From: Desulfobulbus sp.
Lineage (GTDB): Bacteria > Desulfobacterota > Desulfobulbia > Desulfobulbales > Desulfobulbaceae
Reading direction: 5' to 3'
NCBI GenBank assembly: GCA_030602145.1
Contig: JAUWAH010000022.1
Location: 1-12,742 of the forward strand
Length of the DNA stretch: 12,742 bases
Below are positions 1 through 6,863 of this stretch, piece by piece. Every line of letters starts with the position of its first letter. Within the stretch, counting starts at the first letter, position 1. The translations under genes and the position numbers were made by a program. The notes below the pieces were generated by a model. It ran no database searches and was not told the origin of the DNA. It worked only from the letters and a program-made list of their open reading frames with translations.

Positions 1-655
1 GTTTTTCCGGAACAGGAATCACCACCCTGCCGACGACCTTGGCCAACTGTCTGGGTTTCTTAGCTTCATCCTCGCCGGGCGGCTCGGGATGCGGCTCGGC
101 GGGCTCAACCTCGACCGCGCTCTCAGGCTCGACATCCGTCACCCGTACAGGCTCGGTCGATGGGCCTTCCTCTGCCTCCATCGCCTCTCTGACCGGCATC
201 TCCTCCGCTGCTTCCGGCTCACCGGCGGACTCCACCACCGGCTCCTCGCTCGGAACGGGTGCGGCCGTCTCCTCGGGTTCCGGCTCCGGCTGAACCCGAA
301 CGGCCTCCTCCTCGCGCAGCCTGGCCTCCAGGGCCTGGATCTCGGCCTCCAGGGCCAGGGCGTCGACCTCTTCCTGTTTTTTGGCAGCCTCTTCCTTGTC
401 GGCCCTGGAGCGACGGCGAACGACAACCTTGCCTTTTGCGGCGGGCTCGGGCCGACTGCGCAGTTCGATACGTCCCTCAGCCATGCCGGCCACCCCTCCG
501 CCCGTCAACTTCTTCCGAATATCCGCTGCCATGTCGTCGTCTACACTTGAACTATGACTTGCAATGGGATAGCCTAAAGCGATCAGCTTGTCCGCCAGTT
601 CCTTGCTCTTCAGCCCGAACTCCTTGGCGAGATCGTAAATACGAACCTTGCTCAT
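1..655 (-). CDS. infB: Translation initiation factor IF-2, N-terminal part (cut by window edge)
   Basis: IF-2 is the GTPase that brings initiator tRNA to the 30S subunit and promotes subunit joining. Only the first 218 codons are visible; the frame is open to base 1 and the GTPase domain lies outside the window. The start reads MSKVRIYDLAKEFGLKSKEL, a typical IF2_N domain (about residues 1-55). A charged, probably coiled-coil stretch follows (about 73-105), then a long Glu/Pro/Val/Ala-rich linker (about 106-200) that returns to a Lys-containing segment. Long acidic linkers of this kind are usual in bacterial IF-2 and vary greatly in length. The ATG shares its A with the TGA of ylxR (TGATG). 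A good ribosome-binding site, AAGGGAG, lies 6 bases upstream inside the ylxR end. It is the last visible gene of the rimP-nusA-ylxR-infB operon. The identification is firm from sequence plus context. Confidence 0.93.
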   Translation of the reverse strand, partial: MSKVRIYDLAKEFGLKSKELADKLIALGYPIASHSSSVDDDMAADIRKKLTGGGVAGMAEGRIELRSRPEPAAKGKVVVRRRSRADKEEAAKKQEEVDALALEAEIQALEARLREEEAVRVQPEPEPEETAAPVPSEEPVVESAGEPEAAEEMPVREAMEAEEGPSTEPVRVTDVEPESAVEVEPAEPHPEPPGEDEAKKPRQLAKVVGRVVIPVPEK

Positions 656-897
656 CAAACGCTCCCTTCCTCTGTACCCTGCCGGCCCCTTGGATCCGTT
701 TTCCGGATCCTTTTGCTTTTTGCCAACCGCTCACGGCAGGTGATGTGGTTGCAACAGTAGATACCTTTGCCGGCAAGATCACCATGCCGATCCTCGACCA
801 AGCCGCCGCCGACCGCAACAAAGCGGAGCAGGTCGGCGCGGGGGGCCTTGCGGCCGCACCCCCGGCAGGTGCGCTGCGGCACATGCCCACGGCGCAT
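655..897 (-). CDS. ylxR: YlxR family (DUF448) RNA-binding protein
   Basis: This is an 80-residue basic protein of the YlxR/DUF448 family, which is almost always found between nusA and infB. Its best-supported roles are nucleic-acid binding and, in some bacteria, an effect on RNase P or transcription. The family signature RTCRGCGRK is at residues 9-17, and the C-terminal half has GKGIYCCNHITCRERLAK (43-60). Cys11, Cys14, Cys48 or Cys49, and Cys54 could form a metal site, but that is only an inference from their spacing. The C-terminal tail after residue 60 is Lys/Arg-rich. The gene overlaps its neighbours by one base on each side (TGATG at both junctions). It has no clear ribosome-binding site close to its own ATG, so translational coupling to nusA is likely. 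No truncation is evident. Confidence 0.9.
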   Translation of the reverse strand: MRRGHVPQRTCRGCGRKAPRADLLRFVAVGGGLVEDRHGDLAGKGIYCCNHITCRERLAKSKRIRKTDPRGRQGTEEGSV

Positions 898-2240
898 CAG
901 GTCGATGCGTCTCCGGTCTCGCCTGGCCTGTCATCAGATACTGACGGCTGCGGCAAATCGGCCGGAGAATCCGTCGTCGGCTGCGGCGATTCCACCAAGG
1001 CAGCAAGCTGTTGCAGGTTGCGGGCCTTTTCCGGATCCATCCGGACAAGGGCCGTCAGTTGCTCGGTCGCCATGCCGGCTAGTTGCCCCGCCGTTTTGAT
1101 ACCGGCGGCAACCAACCGGTCGGCCAGTCCTTCGTCAACGCCTTCCACTTCAAGCTGGCTCTGATAGCCGCTGTTTTCCAGATTGGCGTAACGGCTCTCG
1201 CTCTTGACATCGATCTTCCACCCCGTGAGACGGGAGGCCAGCCGGACATTCTGTCCCTGGCGGCCGATGGCCAGCGACAACTGATCGTCGGGCACCACCA
1301 CCAGCAGCGCTTTCCTGTCGTCGTCGATGATGACCATCGAGACTTCCGCCGGCGCCAGGGCATTATACACATACTTGGCCGGATCCGGACTCCAGGGCAC
1401 GATATCGATCCGCTCGCCCTGCAACTCCTGGACGACATTCTGCACCCGCGACCCCTTGAGACCGACGCAGGCCCCCACCGGATCGACATCCGACTCGATG
1501 GAGGATACCGCAATCTTGGCCCGGAATCCCGGTTCGCGGCTCGCCCCCATGATCTTGACGATGCCCTCGGCGATCTCGGGCACCTCCATCTCAAAGAGCT
1601 TGATGAGAAACTCGTTGCAGGTCCGGCTGAGGATCAACTGTGCATCGCGGAACCGGCCCTCCCGGTTGTCGCGGCGCACTTCCAACAGATAGGCGCGGAT
1701 GCGGTCGCCCTGCTTGTACGAACGTTTCGGGATCTGCCCTTCCCGGGGCAGGATGGCGTCGGTGCGACCGAGGTTGACAACCATGTCACCCCGCTCAAAC
1801 CGCTGGACGATGCCGTTGACGATGCTCCCCTCGCGGTCGCGGTACATCTCGTAGATGACATCGCGTTCGGCGTCGCGCATCCGATGGATGATCACCTGCT
1901 TGGCCGACTGGGCGGCGATGCGGCCGAGGTCGGCGATATTGTCCAGTTTTTCCCCGATATCGTCGTCGATTTCGGCATCCGGATCGAGGCGATGGGCATC
2001 CTCCAGCGAAATCTCGGTTTCCTCGTCGTAGACGTCCTCCACCACGGTGCGGTACTGAAAGACCTCGACCTCGCCCAGGTCCTCGCTGAACTGCACCTCG
2101 ATCTCACGGCGACTGCCATATTTCTTGCGGACGGCGGAACGGACGGCCTCTTCGATGGCATCGATCAGCAGGGCCCGATCGATCCCCTTGTCCCGGCAGA
2201 TCTGATCGACTATTCGTTTGAGATTCTCTGTTCCAACCAT
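897..2240 (-). CDS. nusA: Transcription termination/antitermination protein NusA
   Basis: NusA binds RNA polymerase and nascent RNA to control pausing, termination and antitermination. The 447-residue protein has the expected order. The N-terminal polymerase-binding domain spans about residues 1-130. An S1 domain (about 136-200) begins GSIVNGIVQRFERGD and is followed by ILSRT. Two KH domains carry GxxG loops, GLKGSR near 260 and GRQGQN near 326. One helix-hairpin-helix repeat lies at about 365-417 (LEVEGVDEGLADRLVAAGIK). The tail after 420 is Pro/Ser/Asp-rich and not conserved. The length is short of E. coli NusA, which carries two acidic C-terminal repeats, but normal for many other bacteria. 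GGAG six bases before the ATG serves as ribosome-binding site and overlaps the rimP end. The ATG lies three bases after the rimP TAG and in the same frame. Confidence 0.97.
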   Translation of the reverse strand: MVGTENLKRIVDQICRDKGIDRALLIDAIEEAVRSAVRKKYGSRREIEVQFSEDLGEVEVFQYRTVVEDVYDEETEISLEDAHRLDPDAEIDDDIGEKLDNIADLGRIAAQSAKQVIIHRMRDAERDVIYEMYRDREGSIVNGIVQRFERGDMVVNLGRTDAILPREGQIPKRSYKQGDRIRAYLLEVRRDNREGRFRDAQLILSRTCNEFLIKLFEMEVPEIAEGIVKIMGASREPGFRAKIAVSSIESDVDPVGACVGLKGSRVQNVVQELQGERIDIVPWSPDPAKYVYNALAPAEVSMVIIDDDRKALLVVVPDDQLSLAIGRQGQNVRLASRLTGWKIDVKSESRYANLENSGYQSQLEVEGVDEGLADRLVAAGIKTAGQLAGMATEQLTALVRMDPEKARNLQQLAALVESPQPTTDSPADLPQPSVSDDRPGETGDAST

Positions 2241-2243
2241 ATG

Positions 2244-2753
2244 CTACTCCAGCTCCGGCAATCGTTTGCGTGTCTTTGCGGCTCCGAAATCCTCCAGCGT
2301 CAAACGTGCCCTTGATATGTTTTCCATGGCGATGCGGACCGTTTCCTTCTCCAGTTCGAGCACGACCTCATCGTCCTCAAGCCCGCGCAAGGTGCCGACC
2401 AGCACCTTCTGCCCGGAAAGGGGTTCCCGAAGCCTGATCCGCGCCAACCGGCCGGCAAAGCGGATGAAATCCTCCCGCTTGCGCAGGGGCCGTTCCAGTC
2501 CAGGCGAGGAGACCTCCAGGTTATAGGCATGCTCGATGAGATCCTCTACTTCGAGGATGCCACTGATTTCCCGGCTCACCGCGGCGCAGTCGTCTATGGC
2601 GACGCCGCCCTCCTTGTCGATGAACAGGCGGAGCACCCAGCCGTGCCCCTCTCGACGGAACTGGATCTCCACCAGTTCCATGCCCATGTCGGCGAGCAGG
2701 GGCTCGGCAAACCCCTGGATGGTTGCTGTCAGTCGATCGGTTGCCTCGTGCAC
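2244..2753 (-). CDS. rimP: Ribosome maturation factor RimP
   Basis: RimP helps mature the 30S ribosomal subunit. The 169-residue product shows the N-terminal RimP domain with the diagnostic AYNLEVSSPGLERPL at residues 76-90 and the upstream DDCAAVSREISGILEVED segment. A C-terminal SH3-like barrel (about 95-160) follows, with ISRARLTLEDFG near the end. It is the first gene of the nusA operon, its usual place. The start called here is GTG at 2751-2753. An AAGGA sits only two bases upstream, which is closer than normal spacing. No other start in this frame lies between it and the terminator, so the exact start is moderately uncertain. The gene ends with TAG, followed by CAT and the nusA ATG, in the same frame. 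Confidence 0.94.
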   Translation of the reverse strand: MHEATDRLTATIQGFAEPLLADMGMELVEIQFRREGHGWVLRLFIDKEGGVAIDDCAAVSREISGILEVEDLIEHAYNLEVSSPGLERPLRKREDFIRFAGRLARIRLREPLSGQKVLVGTLRGLEDDEVVLELEKETVRIAMENISRARLTLEDFGAAKTRKRLPELE

Positions 2754-2823
2754 TATCCTTGCCGTCGTTTTCGTTACCCGGTCATCATGGCGGCAACGGC
2801 GCCCGCGCCGTCCGCCTCCAGTA

Positions 2824-2842
2824 CCTTTTCCCCTGGAAAAGG
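2824..2842. repeat. Perfect 8-bp inverted repeat in the rimP leader
   Basis: CCTTTTCC-CCT-GGAAAAGG, a perfect 8-bp arm with a 3-base centre, lies between the tRNA-Gly terminator and rimP. It could be an RNA hairpin in a readthrough transcript or a protein-binding site for the rimP operon promoter. No convincing -35/-10 pair was found next to it. Its role is unknown. Confidence 0.4.
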
Positions 2843-2846
2843 CAAT

Positions 2847-2870
2847 AAAAAAAGCGGGCAGAGCCCACTT
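2847..2870 (-). terminator. Intrinsic terminator after tRNA-Gly
   Basis: On the minus strand GTGGGC-TCT-GCCCGC forms a 6-bp GC-rich stem with one G-U pair and a 3-base loop, followed directly by seven T (2847-2853). Flanking A and T bases can extend the stem. It lies 63 bases downstream of the tRNA-Gly gene and before rimP, so it should separate tRNA from operon transcription, probably incompletely. Confidence 0.75.
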
Positions 2871-2933
2871 TCACGTTCCCGGCCCATCCGGCCACCGATC
2901 ACGGCGGCCATTGGCGCCAGGCCAACTTCCGAT

Positions 2934-3009
2934 TGGAGCGGGCAACGGGGTTCGAACCCGCGACCCCAAGCTTGGGAAGCTTGTGCTCTGCCAACTGAGC
3001 TACACCCGC
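2934..3009 (-). tRNA. tRNA-Gly (anticodon CCC)
   Basis: The minus strand folds into a full cloverleaf. The acceptor is GCGGGTG paired with TGCCCGC, and the D stem is GCTC/GAGC with the loop AGTTGGCA. The anticodon stem is CAAGC/GCTTG around the loop TTCCCAA, so the anticodon CCC is at 2974-2976. The variable loop is GGGTC and the T arm is GCGGG-TTCGAAC-CCCGT. Anticodon CCC reads the glycine codon GGG. The 3' CCA end is encoded (2934-2936) after discriminator T, so CCA addition would be needed only for repair. It is transcribed in the same direction as rimP-infB and divergently from the tRNA nucleotidyltransferase fusion. The length of 76 bases including CCA is normal. Confidence 0.96.
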
Positions 3010-3034
3010 TCTGCTGAACTACAGGAAGTTCACA

Positions 3035-3063
3035 AAAGTAGAGCATCAACAATCAATTGTCAA
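3035..3063 (-). promoter_or_regulatory. Sigma70-type promoter of tRNA-Gly
   Basis: On the minus strand a perfect TTGACA (3058-3063) is followed by 17 bases and then TACTTT (3035-3040), which keeps the TA...T of the -10 consensus. Initiation would fall about 20 bases before the mature tRNA 5' end, a normal leader length. The perfect -35 and exact spacing make this convincing. Confidence 0.7.
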
Positions 3064-3173
3064 GCAACAACAAAAGGATGCTCGGCAATTTTATTGACGG
3101 CATCCCGGTGGCCACCCGACCGCAGACAACCCACTAATTCTGCGAAATCAACCGGTTGCCAGCACAGATATCC

Positions 3174-3220
3174 AAAAAAAGGCCGGTTGACGCCCCGTTG
3201 TGGCCACTCAATCTCCGGCC
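3174..3220 (-). terminator. Hairpin plus T-tract with no known gene upstream
   Basis: On the minus strand GGCCGG (3215-3220) pairs with CCGGCC (3181-3186). An inner TTGA/TCAA can extend the stem past a 3-base bulge, and seven T follow (3174-3180). It looks like a weak intrinsic terminator for leftward RNA, yet no gene or clear promoter feeds it. It may block antisense transcripts from the divergent gene, or arise by chance. The rest of 3064-3261 holds nothing else I can name. Confidence 0.3.
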
Positions 3221-3261
3221 GAAAGAGGGCGGCGGCAACGCCTTGCACCCCAGGGGATTTC

Positions 3262-3289
3262 TTTACAGACCGCCGCGTTGGTGTATAAT
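3262..3289 (+). promoter_or_regulatory. Sigma70 promoter placed directly against the ATG of the fusion gene
   Basis: TTTACA (3262-3267, 5 of 6 to consensus), 16 bases, then a perfect TATAAT (3284-3289). Only 7 bases separate the -10 box from the ATG at 3297, so the predicted transcription start falls on or within a base of the start codon. No Shine-Dalgarno sequence is present. This predicts a leaderless mRNA. Confidence 0.65.
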
Positions 3290-3296
3290 CGGCGCC

Positions 3297-5981
3297 ATGG
3301 ACATCATCACCACCCATATCGGCGCCGATTTCGACAGCCTGGCGGCCATGATCGCCGCCAAGAAGCTCTATCCCGAAGCCGAGCTGGTTTTCCCAGGGTC
3401 CCAGGAAAGATCGGTCCGCGATTACCTGGCCCAGGAGTTCCGCAACATCTATGAATTCAAGAAAATCAAGCACATCGACCTGCGACGCGTCCAGCGCCTG
3501 ATCGTGGTCGACACCCGCCAGGCGGAACGGATCGGCAGGCTGGCCGAATGCCTGGACAATCCGAACATCGTTGTCCATCTCTACGATCACCATCCCGCCG
3601 TCCCCTCCACCCTGCGCGGCGGCCTGGAGGTCATCGAACCATTCGGTTCGACCACCACCATCTTCACCCGCCTCTTCCAGGAACGGGGCATCGTCCCCAC
3701 CCGCGACGAAGCCACCCTGATGGCTCTCGGCATCTACGAGGATACCGGTAGTTTCCTCCACTCCTCCACCTGCCCGGAGGACCTGGCGGCTGCTTCCTGG
3801 CTCCTGACCCAGGGGGCCAATCTGGACATCGTCACCCAGTTCGTTTCCCGCGAACTCTCCTCGGAGCAAATCAGCCTCATCGGTCAGTTGCAGCAGGGAT
3901 CCAGGGCCTATGTCATCCGGGGCGTGACCGTCATGGTCAGCAAACTGACCATGACCGACTATGTGGACGATTTCGCCGTGATCGTGCAGCGGTTGATGGT
4001 GATGGAGAACATCGACGTCCTCTTTGCCCTCCTGAGCATGGGTGAACGGACCTACCTGATCGCCCGCAGCCGGATTCCGGAGATCAATGTCGGCACCATC
4101 GCCCGGGAATTCGGTGGCGGAGGACATGCCTCGGCCGCCTCGGCCACCATCCGCGACCTGACCATCGCCGAGGCCGAGGAGCAATTAGTCGGCCTGCTGC
4201 ACCGCCATATCCGCCCGAAGGCGGTGGCCGGCGAACTGATGAGCGCCCCGGTGATCGCCGTGACCCCGGATGTGCGCATCGACGAGGCCAACCGGCTGAT
4301 GACCCGCTACAACGTCACCGTCCTGCCGGTGGTCCGTGCCAACGGCAGCCAGGAGGGAGGCGGCCGGCCCTCCGGCTTCCTGGGGATGATCTCCCGGATG
4401 GTGGCCGAGAAGGCCATCTTTCACAAGCTGGGCGGGCTGCCGGTGGCCGACTACATGACCACCGAGATCGCCACCCTGCCGGAGACCGGCACCCTGGCCG
4501 ACATCCAGCGGCTGATCGTCGAGAACCGCCAGCGGCTCATTCCGGTGGTCCGGGACGACGATATCGTCGGGGTCATCACCCGGACCGACCTGCTCAGCTT
4601 GCTGGTCCACGATCCGGGCCACCTGTCCCCCGATCTGCTCCGCAGTGACGAACGTCCCTCGGTGGAGCGAACCCGCAATCTCTCCAGCGTCATGGCCCAG
4701 ATCCTGCCCCGGGCCATGGTCGTCCTCATGCGCGAGATCGGCGAAACCGCGGCCGGGCTCGGCTGCAACGCCTATGTGGCCGGCGGGTTCGTCCGCGACC
4801 TGCTGCTCCAGGTGCGCAACACCGACATCGATATCGTCATTGAAGGCGACGGCATCCGGTTCGCCAAGACCCTGGCCGAACAGCACCGCGGCGTCGTTCA
4901 TCCCCACGAGAAATTTGGTACCGCCACGGTGATCTTCCCCGATCAGTCCCGCATCGACGTGGCCACCGCCCGGCTCGAATACTACGAACGTCCGGCAGCC
5001 ATGCCGACGGTGGAGCACAGCTCGATCAAGCTCGATCTCTACCGGCGCGACTTCACCATCAACGCCATGGCCATCCACCTCAACCCGGAGCGATTCGGCA
5101 CCCTGGTCGATTATTTCAACTGCCAGAACGATCTCAAGGAGCGAAGCATCCAGGTCTTACACAACCTGAGTTTTGTCGAGGACCCTACCCGTATCTTCCG
5201 GGCGATCCGCTTCGAGGGCCGGCTCGATTTCGCCATCACCCGCCACACGGAGAAACTGATCAAGAATACCGTGCAAATGAATCTGTTCGATCAGGTCGAA
5301 GAACCACGGTTTTTTCACGAACTCAAGCTGATCCTCTCCGAAGACGACCCCATTCCGGCCCTGCGGCGGATGGCCTCGCTCAAACTCTTTCCCTTTCTCT
5401 GGCCCGATCTGCGCCCCAACCTCAAGGTCGATCGGCGCTTCCTGCACTTCCTCACCCAGGCGAACCAGGCCATATCCTGGTTCAAACTGCTTTATCTGCC
5501 GGACAAAATCGAGACCTGGATGGTGTACCTGCTGGCGATCATGAGCCGGTCGCGCACCAAGGAGCTGATCGCTTTCTGTCACCGCTTCGACCTACCGCCC
5601 CGCCAGCGACGCAAACTGATCCTTCAGAAGACCGAGGCCGAACGGATTGCCCAGGAGATGCTCAAGCGCCCCTTTCTCAAGCCGAGCGAAACCTACTGGC
5701 TACTCTCCACCCTCGATGGCGAGGGGTTGCTCTACCTCATGGCCATTGCCCGCAAACGATCCATCCAGCAGGCGGTCTCCCTCTACGTCACCACCCTGCG
5801 CAAGGTCGCCCCCCTGGTCGGCGGCGAGGATCTCAAGTCCATGGGCTATATCCCGGGTCCGCAGTACCGGACCATCCTCAACCACCTGATCGAAATGCAG
5901 CTGGACGGCGAAGTGGCCACCCGCGACCAGGCCCTGGCCTTCATCCGTAGCGCTCACCCGATCCAACCCCGACAGCCCTGA
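3297..5981 (+). CDS. DHH-CBS-CBS-tRNA nucleotidyltransferase (CCA/A-adding) fusion
   Basis: The 894-residue protein joins three modules. Residues 1-310 are a DHH/DHHA1 phosphoesterase-like unit with GADFDS (9-14), VDTR (71-74), DHH (97-99), the ED of GIYEDTGSF (148-149) and GGGGHASAAS (273-282). Residues about 311-440 are two CBS domains, with LPVV near 343 and IPVVRDDDIVGVITRTDLL at 415-433. Residues about 462-894 are a class II nucleotidyltransferase with GGFVRD (496-501), catalytic D510/D512, RRDFTINAMA (583-592) and the template motif EDPTR (628-632). It repairs or completes the tRNA 3' end; CCA- versus A-only addition cannot be told by eye. The start is chosen because MDIITTHIGADFDS is the natural DHH N-terminus; an upstream in-frame ATG at 3156 adds 47 unlikely residues. 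All catalytic residues look intact. This architecture is known in Desulfobacterota relatives. Confidence 0.92.
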   Translation: MDIITTHIGADFDSLAAMIAAKKLYPEAELVFPGSQERSVRDYLAQEFRNIYEFKKIKHIDLRRVQRLIVVDTRQAERIGRLAECLDNPNIVVHLYDHHPAVPSTLRGGLEVIEPFGSTTTIFTRLFQERGIVPTRDEATLMALGIYEDTGSFLHSSTCPEDLAAASWLLTQGANLDIVTQFVSRELSSEQISLIGQLQQGSRAYVIRGVTVMVSKLTMTDYVDDFAVIVQRLMVMENIDVLFALLSMGERTYLIARSRIPEINVGTIAREFGGGGHASAASATIRDLTIAEAEEQLVGLLHRHIRPKAVAGELMSAPVIAVTPDVRIDEANRLMTRYNVTVLPVVRANGSQEGGGRPSGFLGMISRMVAEKAIFHKLGGLPVADYMTTEIATLPETGTLADIQRLIVENRQRLIPVVRDDDIVGVITRTDLLSLLVHDPGHLSPDLLRSDERPSVERTRNLSSVMAQILPRAMVVLMREIGETAAGLGCNAYVAGGFVRDLLLQVRNTDIDIVIEGDGIRFAKTLAEQHRGVVHPHEKFGTATVIFPDQSRIDVATARLEYYERPAAMPTVEHSSIKLDLYRRDFTINAMAIHLNPERFGTLVDYFNCQNDLKERSIQVLHNLSFVEDPTRIFRAIRFEGRLDFAITRHTEKLIKNTVQMNLFDQVEEPRFFHELKLILSEDDPIPALRRMASLKLFPFLWPDLRPNLKVDRRFLHFLTQANQAISWFKLLYLPDKIETWMVYLLAIMSRSRTKELIAFCHRFDLPPRQRRKLILQKTEAERIAQEMLKRPFLKPSETYWLLSTLDGEGLLYLMAIARKRSIQQAVSLYVTTLRKVAPLVGGEDLKSMGYIPGPQYRTILNHLIEMQLDGEVATRDQALAFIRSAHPIQPRQP

Positions 5982-6081
5982 CCCTTTTTTTCTCGCTTTT
6001 CGGACCGTTCTCCTTATTGTTTTTTCGTGGGCACAGTACCACAATCAAGCACCATTACAACCAGAGGAACCACGAGTTTTC

Positions 6082-6708
6082 ATGAACTTCGATTTCAACA
6101 CCTTCATGCAGCAACTGATCATCCAGGTCCCGCCCCTGCTGTTCGCCCTGACCATACACGAACTGGCGCACGGATATGTGGCCTGGCGCCTGGGCGACCC
6201 CACCGCCAAGAACGAAGGTCGGCTGACCCTCAACCCTCTCAAACACCTCGATCCCATCGGGGTCCTGGCCTTTATCATCATGAAGATCGGCTGGGCCAAG
6301 CCGGTGCCGGTCAATCCGCACTATTTCCGCAATCCCCAGCGCGACATGCTCCTGGTCGCCCTGGCTGGTCCCGGATCGAACATCCTTCTGGCGGTGGCCA
6401 GCGCCGCCCTGGCTCATTTCTTCGTTGCCTTCCGCATCCTGCCGCTCTTTGTCCTCCACCCGCTGGTGGCCATGCTGGCGGCCAGCGTCTGGATCAACAT
6501 CATGCTGGCGGTGTTCAACTGCATCCCCATACCGCCGCTCGACGGCTCCAGGGTGGTGATGGGGCTGCTGCCGCCGCAGGCGGCACGCGGCTATGCCAGG
6601 CTCGAACCCTTCGGCTTCATTCTCCTGCTGGTGCTCTTCTACACCGGCATAATCAGCCAGGTGATCATGCCGATCATCCGCTTTTCCAACTCCTTGCTGC
6701 TGGGATAA
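6082..6708 (+). CDS. Site-2 protease family (M50) membrane metalloprotease
   Basis: This 208-residue integral-membrane zinc metalloprotease homologue belongs to the short, PDZ-less group of the M50 family. The zinc motif HELAH is at 26-30 inside the first hydrophobic segment (about 13-33), with Glu27 as the catalytic base. The family motif NPLKHLDPIG is at 51-60. The second metal-binding region is NCIPIPPLDGS (146-156), with Asp154 as the expected third ligand. Further membrane segments lie at about 92-115, 120-150 and 176-196. The physiological substrate cannot be inferred. AGAGGA lies 13 bases upstream of the ATG, a somewhat long spacing. It follows the nucleotidyltransferase fusion by 100 bases on the same strand, with no terminator hairpin between them, so co-transcription is possible. 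All key residues are present. Confidence 0.9.
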   Translation: MNFDFNTFMQQLIIQVPPLLFALTIHELAHGYVAWRLGDPTAKNEGRLTLNPLKHLDPIGVLAFIIMKIGWAKPVPVNPHYFRNPQRDMLLVALAGPGSNILLAVASAALAHFFVAFRILPLFVLHPLVAMLAASVWINIMLAVFNCIPIPPLDGSRVVMGLLPPQAARGYARLEPFGFILLLVLFYTGIISQVIMPIIRFSNSLLLG

Positions 6709-6737
6709 AAAAAGGGCCCGGAACGATCCGGGCCCTT
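6707..6737 (-). terminator. Strong intrinsic terminator for the acyl-CoA ligase/FadL unit
   Basis: A perfect 11-bp stem (6712-6722 with 6727-6737, core GGGCCCGG/CCGGGCCC) has a 4-base loop and is followed on the minus strand by seven T (6707-6713). It therefore ends leftward transcription. On the plus strand, after the M50 gene, the same hairpin lacks a proper T-tract and would work less well. It starts overlapping the M50 stop codon. Confidence 0.88.
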
Positions 6738-6786
6738 GATCTGGAAGGCGGACAGCCATCCAGCTTTTTTTCAACGAAGTTGGCTC

Positions 6787-6805
6787 CGGCGGGGTTGCTC
6801 CGCCG
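6787..6805. repeat. 6-bp inverted repeat in the FadL 3' region
   Basis: CGGCGG and CCGCCG are separated by seven bases. It lies between the FadL stop and its terminator and could form an mRNA hairpin. No further function is visible. Confidence 0.4.
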
Positions 6806-6828
6806 AAGTGCAGATTGTTCACTGTTCG

Positions 6829-6858
6829 TTGTGGCTGGCCTCAACGGTCCAGCCACAA
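6829..6858. repeat. Perfect 10-bp inverted repeat just after the FadL frame
   Basis: TTGTGGCTGG and CCAGCCACAA form a perfect 10-bp stem with a 10-base loop, starting 5 bases after the TAA at 6864-6866 on the minus strand. No T-tract follows, so it is probably not a terminator by itself. It may protect the mRNA 3' end or be part of a 3'-UTR-derived RNA. Confidence 0.55.
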
Positions 6859-6863
6859 GCCGG

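Noticed and set aside
1083..2315. A 410-codon plus-strand open frame opposite nusA and the end of rimP
   Set aside because: It is antisense to well-conserved NusA and RimP codons and has no recognisable domain; long shadow frames are expected in GC-rich DNA.
3156..3296. Upstream ATG extension of the nucleotidyltransferase fusion
   Set aside because: The 47 extra residues are unlike the DHH family start, and they cover the promoter boxes at 3262-3289.
3318..3329. Perfect 12-bp palindrome ATCGGCGCCGAT inside the fusion gene start
   Set aside because: It encodes the conserved I-G-A-D of the DHH motif, so coding constraint explains it; no further sign of an operator.
3060..5078. Long minus-strand open frames opposite the DHH-CBS fusion (3060-4184 and 4185-5078)
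   Set aside because: They mirror the codon bias of the conserved plus-strand gene and are rich in Gly/Asp/His without any domain pattern.
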